Origin: Gremmenia infestans
Lineage: Eukaryota > Ascomycota > Leotiomycetes > Helotiales > Hamatocanthoscyphaceae
Direction: 5' to 3'
Length of the DNA: 64,000 nt
Assembly (NCBI GenBank): GCA_032629725.1
Contig: JAFEVB010000006.1
Coordinates: 1 to 64,000, forward strand
This document shows, piece after piece, positions 48,328-61,751 of the stretch (the stretch's first letter is position 1; each line of letters begins with the position of its first letter). The notes under the pieces were generated by a model, which was not told the origin of the DNA, did not search any database, and saw only the letters and a list, made by a program, of their open reading frames with translations. Made by a program: the position numbers and the translations under genes.

Positions 48328-51300
48328 TTAAATAAATAAAAGCTATATATAACTTATTTTAAAAGTAATAATTTTTTATATAATAAGAATTAAATTAAAT
48401 AGAAAGGAAAAAGTAGAGAAAAAAAAATAAAAAATAAAATTATAAAAATAAAATACTATACTAAAAAAATTAGTTAATTACTACTATAAACCTATAACTT
48501 ACTAGAATTAGTTCTTTTTTATCTTTTTACTTTTTTTTACTTTTATATTATCTTAACTTTTTCTACTACTTTACTATTATCTAATAAAAAATTATCTAGT
48601 ATATTAAATAATACTCTTTTCTATTAGTATTCTTATAGCTTATATATATAGATAAGAACTTTAGAAACATTTTATATACTTTTATATAAAAGAAATAATT
48701 TAATATCTTTTTAAATAAACTTCTTAAAATAGTTTATTATTACTATTCTAGCTTATTAAGTACTATCTAATTCTTTAATTATAAATATCTCTTTTCTTTA
48801 TATAGCTTCTAGAATCTTATATAGCCCTAGCTATTTAAAGCGTAGTTTCTAAATTAATAAGTAATCTATATTATACTTAAAGTTAAAAAGTAGTACTAAG
48901 TTATCTAGTTAGAAGTAGTTATCTTTAAAGGTTTAATATAGCTTATTAAATATATCTTTTTTTTACTTCTTATATCTTTATATATATAGTAAAGCCTTTT
49001 AAATATCTTTATCTTATTATTAAAATTATTATATATATATTACTAGTAGATTCTTAATAGTTTTAACTTAGTTTTATAATAAAATTATCTTAATTAAAAT
49101 CTTCTATTTAATAAAGAAAACTAGATCTTTTCTAGTTTCTAGATAGTATAAAGTAAACTCTATTATCTTTTATATAGTAACCTAATCTATCTATAGAACT
49201 ATAAGTAAATAAAAGATCTAATTATCTACTTCTCTACTTATTAATTTTATTAAAATATTTTTAATTAGCTAATAATCTCTCTTAACTATTTTATTAGCTT
49301 TAGTATTATATACTAAAATAGTAATATGCTTTATTTTATATATTATTATTAGTTTATCTATAAGCTCTTAGTTCTTAGATTTTCTATTAGTAAGAATTCT
49401 TATAAAAGTACTATATTTATAAATAATATCTTTAAATAAAAACTTAATAATATTTTTTATAGATATAAAACTAAAATAAACTTCTATCTAGTAGCCTTTT
49501 CTATAGTATTTTATAGAATCTTATTTAATAACTTTTCTAGTAAAAATAACTTATTTAAGTTATTTATAATCTTTTAAACTTTTATTTTTTCTAGCTTAGC
49601 TCTAAAGATAAAATATAGTTTATCTATTATTATATAGCTACTAAAGATAGATATAGATAGATCTATTATTATTATATTTTTTAAACTTTTTTTTATTATA
49701 ATAAAGTATAATAGTTTCTATTTTTAGATATCTTTTTAAATAAACTTAATAGCTGCTATATTTTTCTTTTTTTTATATTTTTACTTTAAAACTTAATATA
49801 TTTTCTTAGCTTAAATTAAAGATTTATATAGCTTTATCTTATCTATATAAGCAGCTTTTACTTCTATTTATATACTAGTATTATTAATAGCTTCCTATTT
49901 ATAAGTTAGTATTTTCTTTTTATTTTTTATACTTTTCTTATTTTTAGTAAATAGTAGAATAGATATAATAAAAATAAAAGCTCTAGATACTATTTTTATA
50001 GCCTATTACTAGTTCTTTTTTTCTATATCTAGTATATTAAATATCTGCTATTTTATAAATATTCTAGTAGTAAATTATAATAAGAGATTATTATTTTCTA
50101 CTACTTTAAGTTAGTAGATATTATTATTATTAATATTAATATACTTTTAATCTATTATAGTTCTTTATAAATTATAATAGCTAATATTATAACTACTTAT
50201 TTTATAATAGTTATAATACTAATAGTTGCTAGTATTAAAGATAGTTATAATAGAATTAATATTTCTAGAATTGGTATACTAATATCTAATATTATATATA
50301 TTTATTATTTATTATATATATTAATTAAGTTTTATTAAAAGCAAAAGTATAAAAGTTTTAAACTTTCTAGTTAATATATTTATTTTTATTACTACTTTAG
50401 TTTTATAACTAGAGATAGTAATAGCTATTATAGAAGTAATAATAGATATAGTAAAATAAGTAGACTTTATAACTAGCTTTATTATTTATATATAGTTTAT
50501 AAGTTTACTAAGTTCTAGGTTTTTTCTTCTAGTTAAATATAGCTTTTCTAAATTCTATTTAGATTTTAAGTACTTTATAATAGTCTTAAATATATTTTTA
50601 AAGTTTATAATTAAGAGATAATCTAATATAATATAATTCTTATTAATAATATACTTTTAAACCTTTTTAAAAAGCTTATTTAGAAACTAAAATCTTTATA
50701 TATATTTCTTAACTATACTTTCTTTTAGTAGTCTATAAAAGATAGATATATACTATTAAGTATAAGTATATAGCTTAGTATCTTTAGTATATCTTTTTAT
50801 TTTTAGAACTTTTAAAAATATATAAGTAAAAAGTTATTAATATAAGTTATTATCTTAAAATTTTTTCTTTAGTATACGCTTAAGCTTCTTCTAGTTAAGG
50901 TCTATATACTTTAAAAATATATAAATATAGTTTATAATAATAAAGTCATAGAAGTTAAAAAGCTAAGAAATATAATCTATATTTATAAGCTAGTAGTTAT
51001 TAAAAATTATCTCTAATTAAGTTAAGAATTATAAAATGTTTATATTAGAGAATTATAATAGTTTAGAAGTACTAGAAAGTAGTATATTTCCTATAAATTA
51101 TATAGAATTTCTAAATAGTAAATAATAGTCTAGATAGTCTTAAATAGTAGAAATAGTAGATATAAAAGTAGATAGTAGAGATTATTATACTTTTTTAGCT
51201 ATCTTAAAAGCTATAGATATACTTTTTCTATTTTTAAATAAATTATTACTTTTAGTACTAGTAGATATAATAGTAATAAATAGTATATAAAAAGATAACT

Positions 51301-52043
51301 ATATAATTATAACTAATAAAAATATAAGAAAATAAAATATCTTAAAAAGTAGTAAAATAAAAAGTTCTAAAAGCTATAAAAGTAAGATATTAAATAGAGT
51401 TTTTAGTATATATAAGTTCTTTAATATAATAATATATAGTTCTTAAAGGTTTTAATATAGTTCTAAAGATAACTTTTTTAGTAAAGTTTTCTTTTTTAGT
51501 TTCTTTTTTTATAATAGATATCTTTTTTTCTTTTTAATATAAGAGTTTTTTTTTAATAATAAATATAACTAATTTTATATAATTTTAATATACTTATAAT
51601 AATTTCTATAATCTTTTATAATAGTAATATAAACCTTTCTTATATCTAAATACTAATTTTAATTTTTAGAGATCTTTTTTATCTAAACACTTTAAGATTT
51701 CTATCTTTATAATATTTTAATATCTAATATTATAGAAAAGCATATTTATAAAGATTACTTTATAAGTACTAGCTCTTTTTTTATAGTATAATATACTACT
51801 TTTAATAGTAAATCCTTCTTATTTAAATAGTTTTCTAATTTTCTAAACTAGTTCTTTCTATTTTATCTAACTATATTATATCTTATATATAATTATTTAG
51901 ATCTTTAAATTCTTTAAACTACTATTATTTCTTAGAGTTTTTATATTTTCTACTTTTTTTTATAGAAGATTTTCTAGAAGCTAATTATATTTAAGTATAA
52001 AAATACTAAAATAAGTAATAAAGATTCTTATATAAGTTACTAA
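48328..52043 (-). pseudogene. Reverse Ty3/Gypsy pol remnant
   Basis: Reverse-strand translation of about 48830-49330 reads, with stops, as the C-terminal part of a fungal Gypsy integrase: an NTKAN-IVKRDYQLIKN-like segment (matching the NA-G--ERGH--IK region), then a leucine-rich helix and a YKGF-like DNA-binding tail. Upstream pol should lie at about 49.4-51.9 kb; it is AT-rich and compatible but was not resolved domain by domain. It is the right-hand part of the interval bounded by the 265-280-bp direct repeats and is separated from the left part by the inserted forward Gypsy element. Confidence 0.65.
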
Positions 52044-52308
52044 TATAAAAAGAAATAAATACTTATATAAATAATAGTCTATATATAAATATAAAGTATA
52101 AAAAATAAAAAGTAAATAAAAATAGTAAATTCTAAACAAGTTATTAACTAATACTAAAAACTATAACTTAAGAGTAAAAAAAGTATATTATAAATAAATA
52201 ATATCTTATATAAATATATATCTATTAAGTATATAGCTATAAGCTATAGAACTATAACTATTATATAATATTAGATAATTAGAAAAAAACTAAAAAATCT
52301 CTACTATA
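52044..52308. repeat. Long direct repeat (probable LTR), right copy
   Basis: 265 bp; partner of 37374-37653. Confidence 0.7.
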
Positions 52309-55240
52309 GTATTAAAGGCTTTCTATTTTTATTACTTTCTTATTCTATAATTAGTAGATTCTATAATAGCTATAGTTGCTAGTTTTCCTTTATTAGTAGA
52401 GTAAGATTAATACTAATTTTATAATCTAGCTTATTACTATACTTATTAGTTAAGAAAAAGCAAATAACTATAGATTTAAATAATATAGAACTGCTAGATA
52501 GATCTAAAATATATATTTTACTTTCTATTAAAAAAGGCTTAAATAGTTCTTTTTATTTTTCTTTTTTCTAATATATTTTAATATTTAATTATAAAGAGAA
52601 AGCTTAAATTATAGCTATATCTAGACTATTTCTTATTACTAGCGTATTTTATATTTGCCTTTTAGTATATAGTTATTATATTTTATAAGTTACTTTTTAA
52701 ATAGCTTTAGCTTATATAGTAATATCTAAAGATAGTAGCAAATCTTTTATAATTCTTAGATATACTTTAAAAACTAGTAGAGTAGATATAAAGCTATTTA
52801 AACTAGCTAAATTATTAACTGCTTTTATTACTATCTATAGAATATTTTTAAAGTCTAGTATATCTTTTAATTCTACTTTTAGAATTTTATATACTTATTA
52901 TAAAAAAGTATAATATCTTTCTACTTTTCTAATTAAATTATAAGCTTCTATAAATATCTTCTTAATCTAAATTGCTAGTAATTTTATATATAATCTAAAC
53001 TTTATAAAAGCGAAGTTTTTACTAGTATTATAAACTATAAAGTTTAATAGTTCTTAATATATATTAATCTAGTATTCTTTTAAAGTATTAAAAGTATATT
53101 TTACTAATATATTTTATAAAAAACAAGCTACTTAGAAGCTTATAGCTTAATTAATAATCTAAAAAGTTAGTTTTAAATTAACTTATAATATATTTATAAT
53201 AATTTTAAAGTTAAAGTTTTTATTATTCTAAATACTAAACTTAAATTATTTTAAAGCTTTCTAATATAGCTAGTATTACTTATAAAACTTTATTAATTTA
53301 TAAATAATATTTATTTTAATATTATATCTAGCTTACTTTAAAAGCTTTACTAATTATTAAATTAAAAGATAACTAAATTAATAATAAACCTATCTTAGCT
53401 TTTATTCTATTAGATAATAATAAGCTAGTATCTATTTAAAATTATTAATTAATATTTATAGATATCTCTATTTACAGATAACTAGAACCTTTTTAGTATC
53501 TTAAATTAGTATGTTTTTAAGGTTATTAAGCTTAATCTTTATATTATTTATATTTTAAATATATTATAAAAAAAAGATATTTATAGAAACTATATAGAAT
53601 ATAATTAGTCTAACTAATATAGATACTAAAATGGTTCCTTTTAATATAATAGACCTTTTTCTAAAATAAATTATATATTTCTTAATATATTTATTAATTT
53701 TAATATCTAGGAATAGCTTCTATAAAGTATATACTTAACTTTCTTCTATTATTAATATATCTGCAGCTCTACTATTAGATATAATATCTTAAAATTGCTT
53801 CTTTAAGTATTAACTTTTAAAAGTAAATATAATATAAAATATATTATATAATATCTTTAATACTTATTAAGAATTTAGCGCTAGTGCTTTCTTTATAAGA
53901 TAAATCGCTTTTTTAACTATGCTTTTATCTAATATATATACTTCTAAAAGGTTTTTATAGAAGAAAAAATTAGCTTTAATAAAAGTATACTTTACTAATT
54001 AGTTAGCTAGTATTATTATTATATCTTTATCTTTTACTTTACTAAATCTAGTAAAAAACATATCTATATATAAATTTATATTATTATTACTTTTATTACT
54101 TTTACTACTTTCTTTTTTCTCTACTATATATTATATATATAAGTTATTTTTATTATTAGATTCTTCTAGTTCTAATATTTCTTCTATCTTAGCTAGAAAT
54201 ATATTATACTTTATAATAGTTATTTTTAGATTATAGATTTTAGCTTTAAACTTTATAAATATAGTTTTTTATTTATCTATTAAATATAATATTAACTAGT
54301 ATTTTTTTTTCTAATATATATAATACTTTTTTTATTATATTAGCTATTATATAAGCTTATTCTAGCTAAAATAATATTAATTTAGGTATTTCTATACTCT
54401 CTTAAAAGTATCTAAATTACTTTATAAACTATCTTATTCTCTATAACTATAATTAATATAGTTATACTTATATATATTTATATTAGTAATAAATTACTAC
54501 TATTATTACTATTATAGCTAAGTAACCGATTTTATTAATTAAAATAATATTCTAATTATAGTTTATAATTATATTTTTACTCTTTTATATATATTTATAA
54601 AATTAAATAAATATAGTTTATATTTCTTAATACTTTTATAAGCTAAAATAAGTTAATTTTAAAGGTTATATTATTTATAATTTAGATCTAATCTATTCTA
54701 AATTTATTATAGCCTTTTAAATAGCTTCTTAAAATATTCTATAATCTATAATATTAGATTCTTTCTAATAATATATTCTAGTATAGTTTCTTTCTATTTA
54801 GCTAGATATAACTATTTATTTTTCTAGGTTTTAAACTAGGCTTTTATTTATATAACTATTATAATAAATATTATATTATAATTTAATATTATATTATAGT
54901 AAAAATCTAATATATTTCTCTTTAGTATTATAATAAAAGCATAGTAAAAATTAGGCTCTAAAAAGCTAATATTATAATAATTTTTATAAAAGATATTAAG
55001 CTTTTTATCTAATATATTATATAAGCTTTCTTTATACTTCTTTTTCTTATTATATACTTTTATTAAGTTAACTAGCTATTTTATAATATTCTTATAAAAT
55101 ATAAAAAGATCTTTTTTTATTTTTAAAATTTAATAGCTAAAATCTTCTACTTATATTTTTTTATTATAAGATATATATATAGTCTCTTATTATAGAAGTA
55201 GAAGTAGAAGTAGGTATTTAGTATTCGAATTAATTTAATA
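52309..55240 (-). pseudogene. Reverse Copia-type gag-protease-integrase remnant 1
   Basis: Reverse-strand reading from about 55210 gives a gag-like region with a YLAKQKETILEYII-like helix and an LF-RLQQIQNRL segment (about 54680-54830). Then comes the aspartic protease block, with DSGA changed to NSRA at about 53759-53780, followed by a VYTLQKLF-like stretch. Next are a RIPed integrase with a DEATSFQAA-like start (about 53100-53180) and an LKEYQINIY-like segment. This order is that of a fungal Ty1/Copia polyprotein family. RT was not found to the left. It is paralleled by 57790-60400. All frames are closed. Confidence 0.7.
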
Positions 55241-55478
55241 TAAAAGTTATTATTAGAATATAAGAAACCTATATTATAAATTATATTATAAACTATATTA
55301 TATATTCCGACTTTTCTAGTTATATAATTTAGTATAGCTTAGTTAGCAAAAAGGTATTACCTTTTTATATCTATAATACTATCTAAAAATACTAAGTATT
55401 ATTAATTAAAATACCTAGAATTAAGTCTATATTATATAATAGAGAAGTAATTATATATTAATATCTATAATACTAATA
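55241..55478 (+). repeat. Partial Copia LTR, 3' part
   Basis: Matches the last ~230 bp of the LTR at 61752-62325 in the same orientation; ends tactaata (ancestral ...CCAACA). The 5' part is missing or diverged where the reverse remnant begins. Confidence 0.7.
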
Positions 55479-55721
55479 CTAATTAATAGTTTATTTTATA
55501 AAAAATATTATAAAATAGTAAGGTTTAAAGAAAAGGCAAAATTATAATATAGTAGCTAATATTAGATTAAAAGCATTATAATTTTTATATTAAAAAATAG
55601 TAATAATAGTTTATAATATCTCTAGTAGATAATATTAGCTAAAAAGAGAAGTTATAAGTAGTATTATATAATTATCTAGTAGCTAATATTAGGTTTAAAA
55701 GAGGAAATCGCTCCTATAATA
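55479..55721. other. RIPed DNA before the A+C-rich segment
   Basis: AT-rich with a repeated phrase (agtagctaatatta near 55549 and 55679; agtagataatatta near 55624). No coding content is seen. Confidence 0.5.
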
Positions 55722-57790
55722 CCCCCGCCCCCCCACCCCATCCGCCCCCCCCCCCCCCCACCAGCACGTAATTAACCGCTATAGTAGCAACATAGACTAT
55801 CAAACCAGGTCATCAAACGATCATTATATAAGAAAAATAACCTTATGAAAACAAAGACAATGTATCTAAAAGAAAAGCTAAAATAACTTATATATAATAC
55901 GGCCTACAAAAAAATCTAACTACTAAGCACACGCTCTAAAAACTAGAAACCAAACCCACACCCAAAAATACCAAAAACACCCATCAATAACAAAACTAGT
56001 ATGCCAACTAACTAATAAAAAAAAATACAAATAGACACATAAATTAATAAACAAACCATCGACCTATCAACATCCACCTAACGACAAACACCACCATCCC
56101 AACGCAATCAACCCCACAAAAAACTCAGACAAAAATTCGCACGAACACATCACCACTACCGCACAAGCAGCCCACAAACTAAAAAAATAGCACCTAACCC
56201 CGTGACAAATTCCACAATCCAATACAATCAGACTTAAACAAACCAAACAATCCCACTCACCCTCGGCTCATTCACACATACTCCCAACTAAACACTCGTC
56301 AACTAATCACAGCCCAAACAGATACTCCTAATAAAACAAAACAAATCAGTCAAAAATAATATATGATACACTACCAATACTAACCCAACATCACTATCTC
56401 GTAGACAATAACTAAAAAATAAATACAACTACCTATAGAACTCCAAATAGCACGACCACTCTACAATAAACAGAATGTATAACACACACAAAAATAAAAC
56501 TCAACATTAGAAACACACAAAAACACCCATATCGTCGTACTCACCAAACTCACCAAACACATAGACAAGAAACTTTTATAATATGATGCGTGCACCTACC
56601 CCAACACAACACCCAACCCACTCCCTCTTCTAATACACCAATAATGTGTTCATACTCAGAGCTATCCACTCCACAACACGACACACAGAAAAGATAAGAA
56701 AACACTCCAACACTATCATATCCAACGCACACACACCAAACCACAACCCTACACACCCACCAACCTTCAAACACCCCACCAACATCAACGAAACACACAT
56801 CAACACCCTTCGCCCCCCGTTACACATCCCACCCACCTAAACCCCCACAACTCCCTCTAATAAACCTTCCAAGCCACCACGCCGAAAACCATCCAAGCTC
56901 AAACCCAGCAAAACACACTCTCATCTCCACCTACCACTACCAGACTCAACACCCCCTCATCACCACGACCAAGACCCAAAACCAGCCACGCACACCACTC
57001 CGCCCCCCAACTCTAACCCCCAAACTCAACCCATGCCCACTCCAACATCACTATAAACCAACCACGAAGCCCGAACCACAAAAAACTCCTCCCACAAAAG
57101 ATACCAACTACACGCAAAAGACCTAACAAAACAACCACAACTTTAAACACCTCCACACACAAGAACACCAATCAAACAACCTCTACCCAATCGATTACTA
57201 CCCCAATACCACCGCCACACCCCACGCCTAATACGACATCACTAACCCATCCACAACCTCCTCTACTTACTCAACAACACCCGCTCTATCAAAAAAACTC
57301 AAAACACAAACGAGGCAATAAACTCATAATATCCACATCCCGCACACAAATACGATAAGTGCACTCATACAAATGAAGTTACTAACTACAAACTACAAAC
57401 ACACAGCATTATTGAAAAACACTACAAAACAAAAAAACACACGCAAAATACCACAAACAACATAAAGTACAAAGACATCCAAACTCAAAAAAAATAGACC
57501 AAAACCGTCACAAATACGGATCCCACATGATCACTAACGACCACCCTCAAAACCAACGCCTAAACCAACTATAAACCACCATATACTACAAGCAAACCAC
57601 CTATCGCCACGCCTTTCGAACAATAATCACCCTCTACTAAATTTTAACACAAGTAATATATCACAAAAATGATCCTACAAAACAATTAAGATAAAATATG
57701 TATCAAAAAGTAAGAAAGTCAAAATAATCGATCAAAAATAACCAATCATACAACTGAAAGCTAACAAAAGACAATACATCTCATCTATTA
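55722..57790. other. A+C-rich strand-asymmetric segment, not RIPed, origin unclear
   Basis: About 2.07 kb in which the plus strand is dominated by A and C, with few G and few T. It opens with C homopolymers (about 55724-55760) interrupted by single other bases. CpA is abundant, so this DNA never went through RIP, unlike both flanks. There is no tandem period, no LTR, no splice pattern and no plausible gene; open frames around 56550-56840 exist on both strands only because stop trinucleotides are rare in such composition. Near 57600-57790 composition drifts back to AT-rich. A low-quality consensus or misjoin is the simplest reading; a real strand-skewed low-complexity insertion is the alternative. 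Confidence 0.7.
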
Positions 57791-60400
57791 TAGAACTTAT
57801 TCTTAATTATAAGTAGTAGTAGTAAGATTAATATTATTAATAATATTATAGTTAAAGCTTATAAAATAATACTAGATTATTAAGAACTATATTAAAATTA
57901 TCTCTTTTTCTATATTATTATATACTTAGATAACTAGTCTTAACTTTTTAAATAAGCTATCTATTATCTTTCTTTTTACTTTATAAATAATTTATAAGTT
58001 AAATAGATAAAGGTTGCTATAAATAGCTTTATTATAGATCTTAAATTTAAAAACTTCTTAACTATTTAGTTTTTTAATCTTTATAAATTCTTTTAGTTAT
58101 CTATAATTTCTTTTTTTAGATTATATATAAGATCTTAGTTCTAGTAGACTTTTTATATAAATAGTATTTTTATTAAATAGTATTTTTCTATTTTAAGTAA
58201 TAGTATTATTAATTTATAAAGTATTATTAGTTAGATACAGCTTTATAACTATAGATCTAAATTTTATAAAGCTATATAGCATCTAGACTATATAGGTTTT
58301 TTTATTAATTATAATTAATTTATATAGTCTATTCTATCTCTTAGCTTCTCTAAATACTTTTATATCTAACTAAAGTAGAAAGTCTAGCATTTTTAATATA
58401 TCTAGTCTATTTTATATAGCTAATATATTAGCTATCTATTATTTTATATAAAGTTATTATATTTTATATATTACTTTTATAATTGCTTCTACTTTTTTAA
58501 TAATATTTAAAAATAGTAATAAATTCTTTATTATTCTAGAATATACTCTAAATACTAGTAATATAGATATAATACTATCTAGTTCTACTAAATTATTTAT
58601 AGCTTTTATAGCTATTTATAGTAATGCTTTTTAAAAAACTAAGTCTTATAATTTATTTTTAAGAATTTTATATACTTATTATAAAGATATATAGTATTAC
58701 TTAACTTTTCTAATACTATTATAAGCTTCTATAAAAACCTTATTAACTTAGATTGCTATTACTTTTATATTATATCTAAATTTAGCTAAAGCAAAATTCT
58801 TTTTTATATTATAAACTATAATATTAGATAGATCTTAATATATATTAATCTAGCATTTTTATAAGATATTCTATACGTATTTTATAAATATATCTACTAG
58901 AAATTAAGCTGTCTAAAAGCCTATAGATATATTAATAACTTATAATATAAGTCTTATATTAATTTATAATATATTAATAGTTATTTTATAATTAAAGTTA
59001 TACTTATTATAAAGCTTAAATCTAAATTGCTTAGATAATTTCTAGTATTTCTAATACTAGTAGCAGCTTTCTATTAGCTTATAAACTATTTTACTATTAG
59101 GGTTAAATCTAGCTTAATCTAATACTTTTACTAATTATTAGATTAATAGATAACTAAATTATTAATATAGTTATTAAAGCTCTATTTCTATAAGATAACT
59201 TTAAGTAACTATCTTTTCTAGATAGTTAAGAAGTATCTATAAATAGCTCTATTTATAAATAACTAGTATAATTATATTACTTTCAATTAAGATATTTTTA
59301 AGGTTATTTAGTTTAATATTTATATAATCTATATTTTAAATATAATATAAAAATAGTATATTTATAAGAATTATATAAAAAACGATTTTTTCTATAGATA
59401 TTAGAACTATTACTATTCTTAGTAATACTATTATTCTTTTCTTAAAATAAATTATATAATACTCTACTATATCTATATTAATTTAAATATCTAGAAAAAG
59501 CTTTTAGAGAGCTAGAAATTATAGTTTTTCTACTATATATACGCCTGCTATTTTACTATCTAGTATAATATCTTAGAAGCTATTTATAAAGTATTTTCTC
59601 TCTAATATAAATATATTAGTAATACTATTATCTAAGTTATTTAAGATAGTCTTAGAAAGCTTTTTAATAAGAAAAATATTTTTTTATATTATAATATATA
59701 TTATAGATTAGTTTACTAGAATAGATATTATCTCTATACTATTAATTTATTTATATTTAGTAAAAAATATATTATTATTACTATTAGGTTTATTATTATT
59801 ATTAGTTTTAATTTATTAGATATTATAATTCTCTTTATTACTAATACTAATATTAATCTCTTTATACTTAGCTAGAAAGCTCTAGAAATATGCTTTTAGA
59901 TTATCTAACTTTATATTTAATTACTTAAAGTATATATATATTTCTATCTTTTTTTTTAAGTATTTTATAAACTAGTAACTTAACTTTTAATAAATATAAT
60001 ACTTTTTATTAATTAAAGCTTACTATTATTACTTTTAATTACTAAATTAGAAATAGTTCTAAGTATATAAGTTGCTTTCTAAGCCGTTCTCTAAGCCGTC
60101 TCTTAAGTCGCTTTATAATCTGCTTTATAATTTATTTTTTAATCTATTTTTATTATAGTATTTATCTTTATTACTATAGCTTTAATTAATATAATTATAA
60201 TTAAATTTAGTATTATTAAATTAGTACTACTAGTAAACTAGTTAGTAAATTATTATTATATTAGCTTTATTATTAATAAAGTCTAAAAAGAAAAAAGTAA
60301 TATATTTATATCTTTATAATATTATATAGATATATATATAATCTATATTAAAGCTTATTTAGAAGATTATTATAAAGCTTTTAAAGTAGCTTTAATATAA
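57791..60400 (-). pseudogene. Reverse Copia-type gag-protease-integrase remnant 2
   Basis: Homologous to 52309-55240 in the same order and orientation (for example 58640-58870 with 52870-53090). The protease motif reads LDSKIAG on the reverse strand (59541-59572), where the family has LDSGAAG. Around 60070-60150 there is an imperfect 12-13-bp repeat (ctaagccgtct-type units). The right edge is uncertain because forward Copia coding remnants begin near 60400. Confidence 0.65.
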
Positions 60401-61751
60401 GTTTCTTTAAAGTATAATTATAAAAGTTATTAAGCTTTTATATAGAATAGTAGAAGTAGGAACCTACTAGTTCTTAATCTACTTTTAGTATTATTAGAAT
60501 AAGCTAATAATAAGAACTTTAACTTATAATTTATACTTTTTTATAAGTAAATTAAAATAGAGATTTAAGATAGTAGATATATAAATAGATAATATTTTAA
60601 TTCTAATAGATAACTAATTTATAAAAATAAAGAAAAATAAACTTATAAAAGTAAAGTTTAGAGTAAAGCTAAAAGATAAGCTAACTAAATTCTTCTCTTT
60701 TATCTTTAATAGATATATATTAATACTTAAGAGCAAAAATATATATATATACTAAAAGAATTAAAAGAAAAAGCTTAAGCTAATTAATATTAAAGCTAAT
60801 AACTATAAGTAAGCTTATCTATAATAGTAAGCTTAAGAAGCTTATTATAAAGAGCGAGCTCTAGAGGTAAAGCACTAGCTATACTCGTGCTTAGCTTACT
60901 AAGCTTTAACTAAAAAGCGCTTACTTTTTTTTAAATCTAGATAAAAATTCTTCTCTTTTTTATATCGAACTTATTAAATATTATATTAAGCTTTTATATA
61001 TATATAACTTACTTATAATACTTATATTATATTAATTTACTAATCTAAAGTAGCTTTTAATCTATTAATTATAGTATAATACTATAATCTAAATATAAAA
61101 AATATAAAGATAATAAACAGATATATTAAGTAATAGATAGAAAACCTAGATAAAGAAATATACTATACCTTTTTATAATTAGTAGATACTAAGCTATTTA
61201 TCTTTATTAATAGATTATTAGCTAATAATAAAAACCTTAGCTTTTAACTTAGATATATTATTATACTTATAAATAAATTAAGAGGATCTATAGATACTAA
61301 ATTTATTATAAATAGCAATATCCTCTATTAGAGCTTAATAAAAAATAAATATATTATAAAAAGTAGCTTTATATCTAAGATATATAATATAGTTAAAAAA
61401 GTAGATATAGATATTATAATAATATTAATACTAAAAAGAGTATTAGAATAACTTAAGATAACTAGAATTCTAATAACTATATATATAGATTTATACTTTT
61501 TATATAAATACTTTATAAAACTAGAGATAATAAAAGAGAAGCAACTAATAATTAATATTATAGCTTTTTAAAAATTCTATAAAAATAGAGAATTATTAGA
61601 GATATAATAGATTAATAGTAAAGATAATTCTACTAATATTATAATAAAGATAAATTTAAATAAAGCTCTTTAAATATTAATTAATATAAATAGCCTAATA
61701 ATTTAGATAAAAAGATAGATAGAAAAAGAAGATAAGATAGTAAAAAAAGAC
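60400..61751 (+). pseudogene. Forward Copia polyprotein, RT/RNase H end, interrupted by a solo LTR
   Basis: Forward translation with stops gives the end of RT before 60845 and the AYI-IYQSKVAFNLL-like linker at 61021-61080 (reading continues in frame from 60840 once the inserted LTR is removed). Then follow LNKR-like and RNase H segments to about 61720, including a YIDLYFLYKYFIKLEI-like stretch near 61480. It is followed at once by its 3' LTR. Same family as the reverse copy split at 15512/28694. Confidence 0.75.
60846..61020 (+). repeat. Solo 175-bp Gypsy LTR with target duplication
   Basis: Reverse complement of the LTRs at 15513-15687 and 28519-28693, same length. Flanked by the perfect TSD CTTAT (60841-60845 and 61021-61025) with no internal region, so it is a solo LTR left by LTR-LTR recombination. 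It sits inside the Copia coding remnant. Confidence 0.92.

Noticed and set aside
55722..55765. Possible telomeric or subtelomeric C-rich repeat
   Set aside because: No TTAGGG/CCCTAA period; only irregular C homopolymers, and the segment is internal.
56550..56840. Overlapping frames on both strands in the A+C-rich segment
   Set aside because: They arise from composition (few stop trinucleotides) and encode biased, non-protein-like sequence.
52309..60400. Reading the reverse remnants as a DNA transposase of the Fot1/Pogo type
   Set aside because: An N-terminal helix suggested it, but the downstream DSGA-type protease and integrase blocks fit a Copia polyprotein far better.
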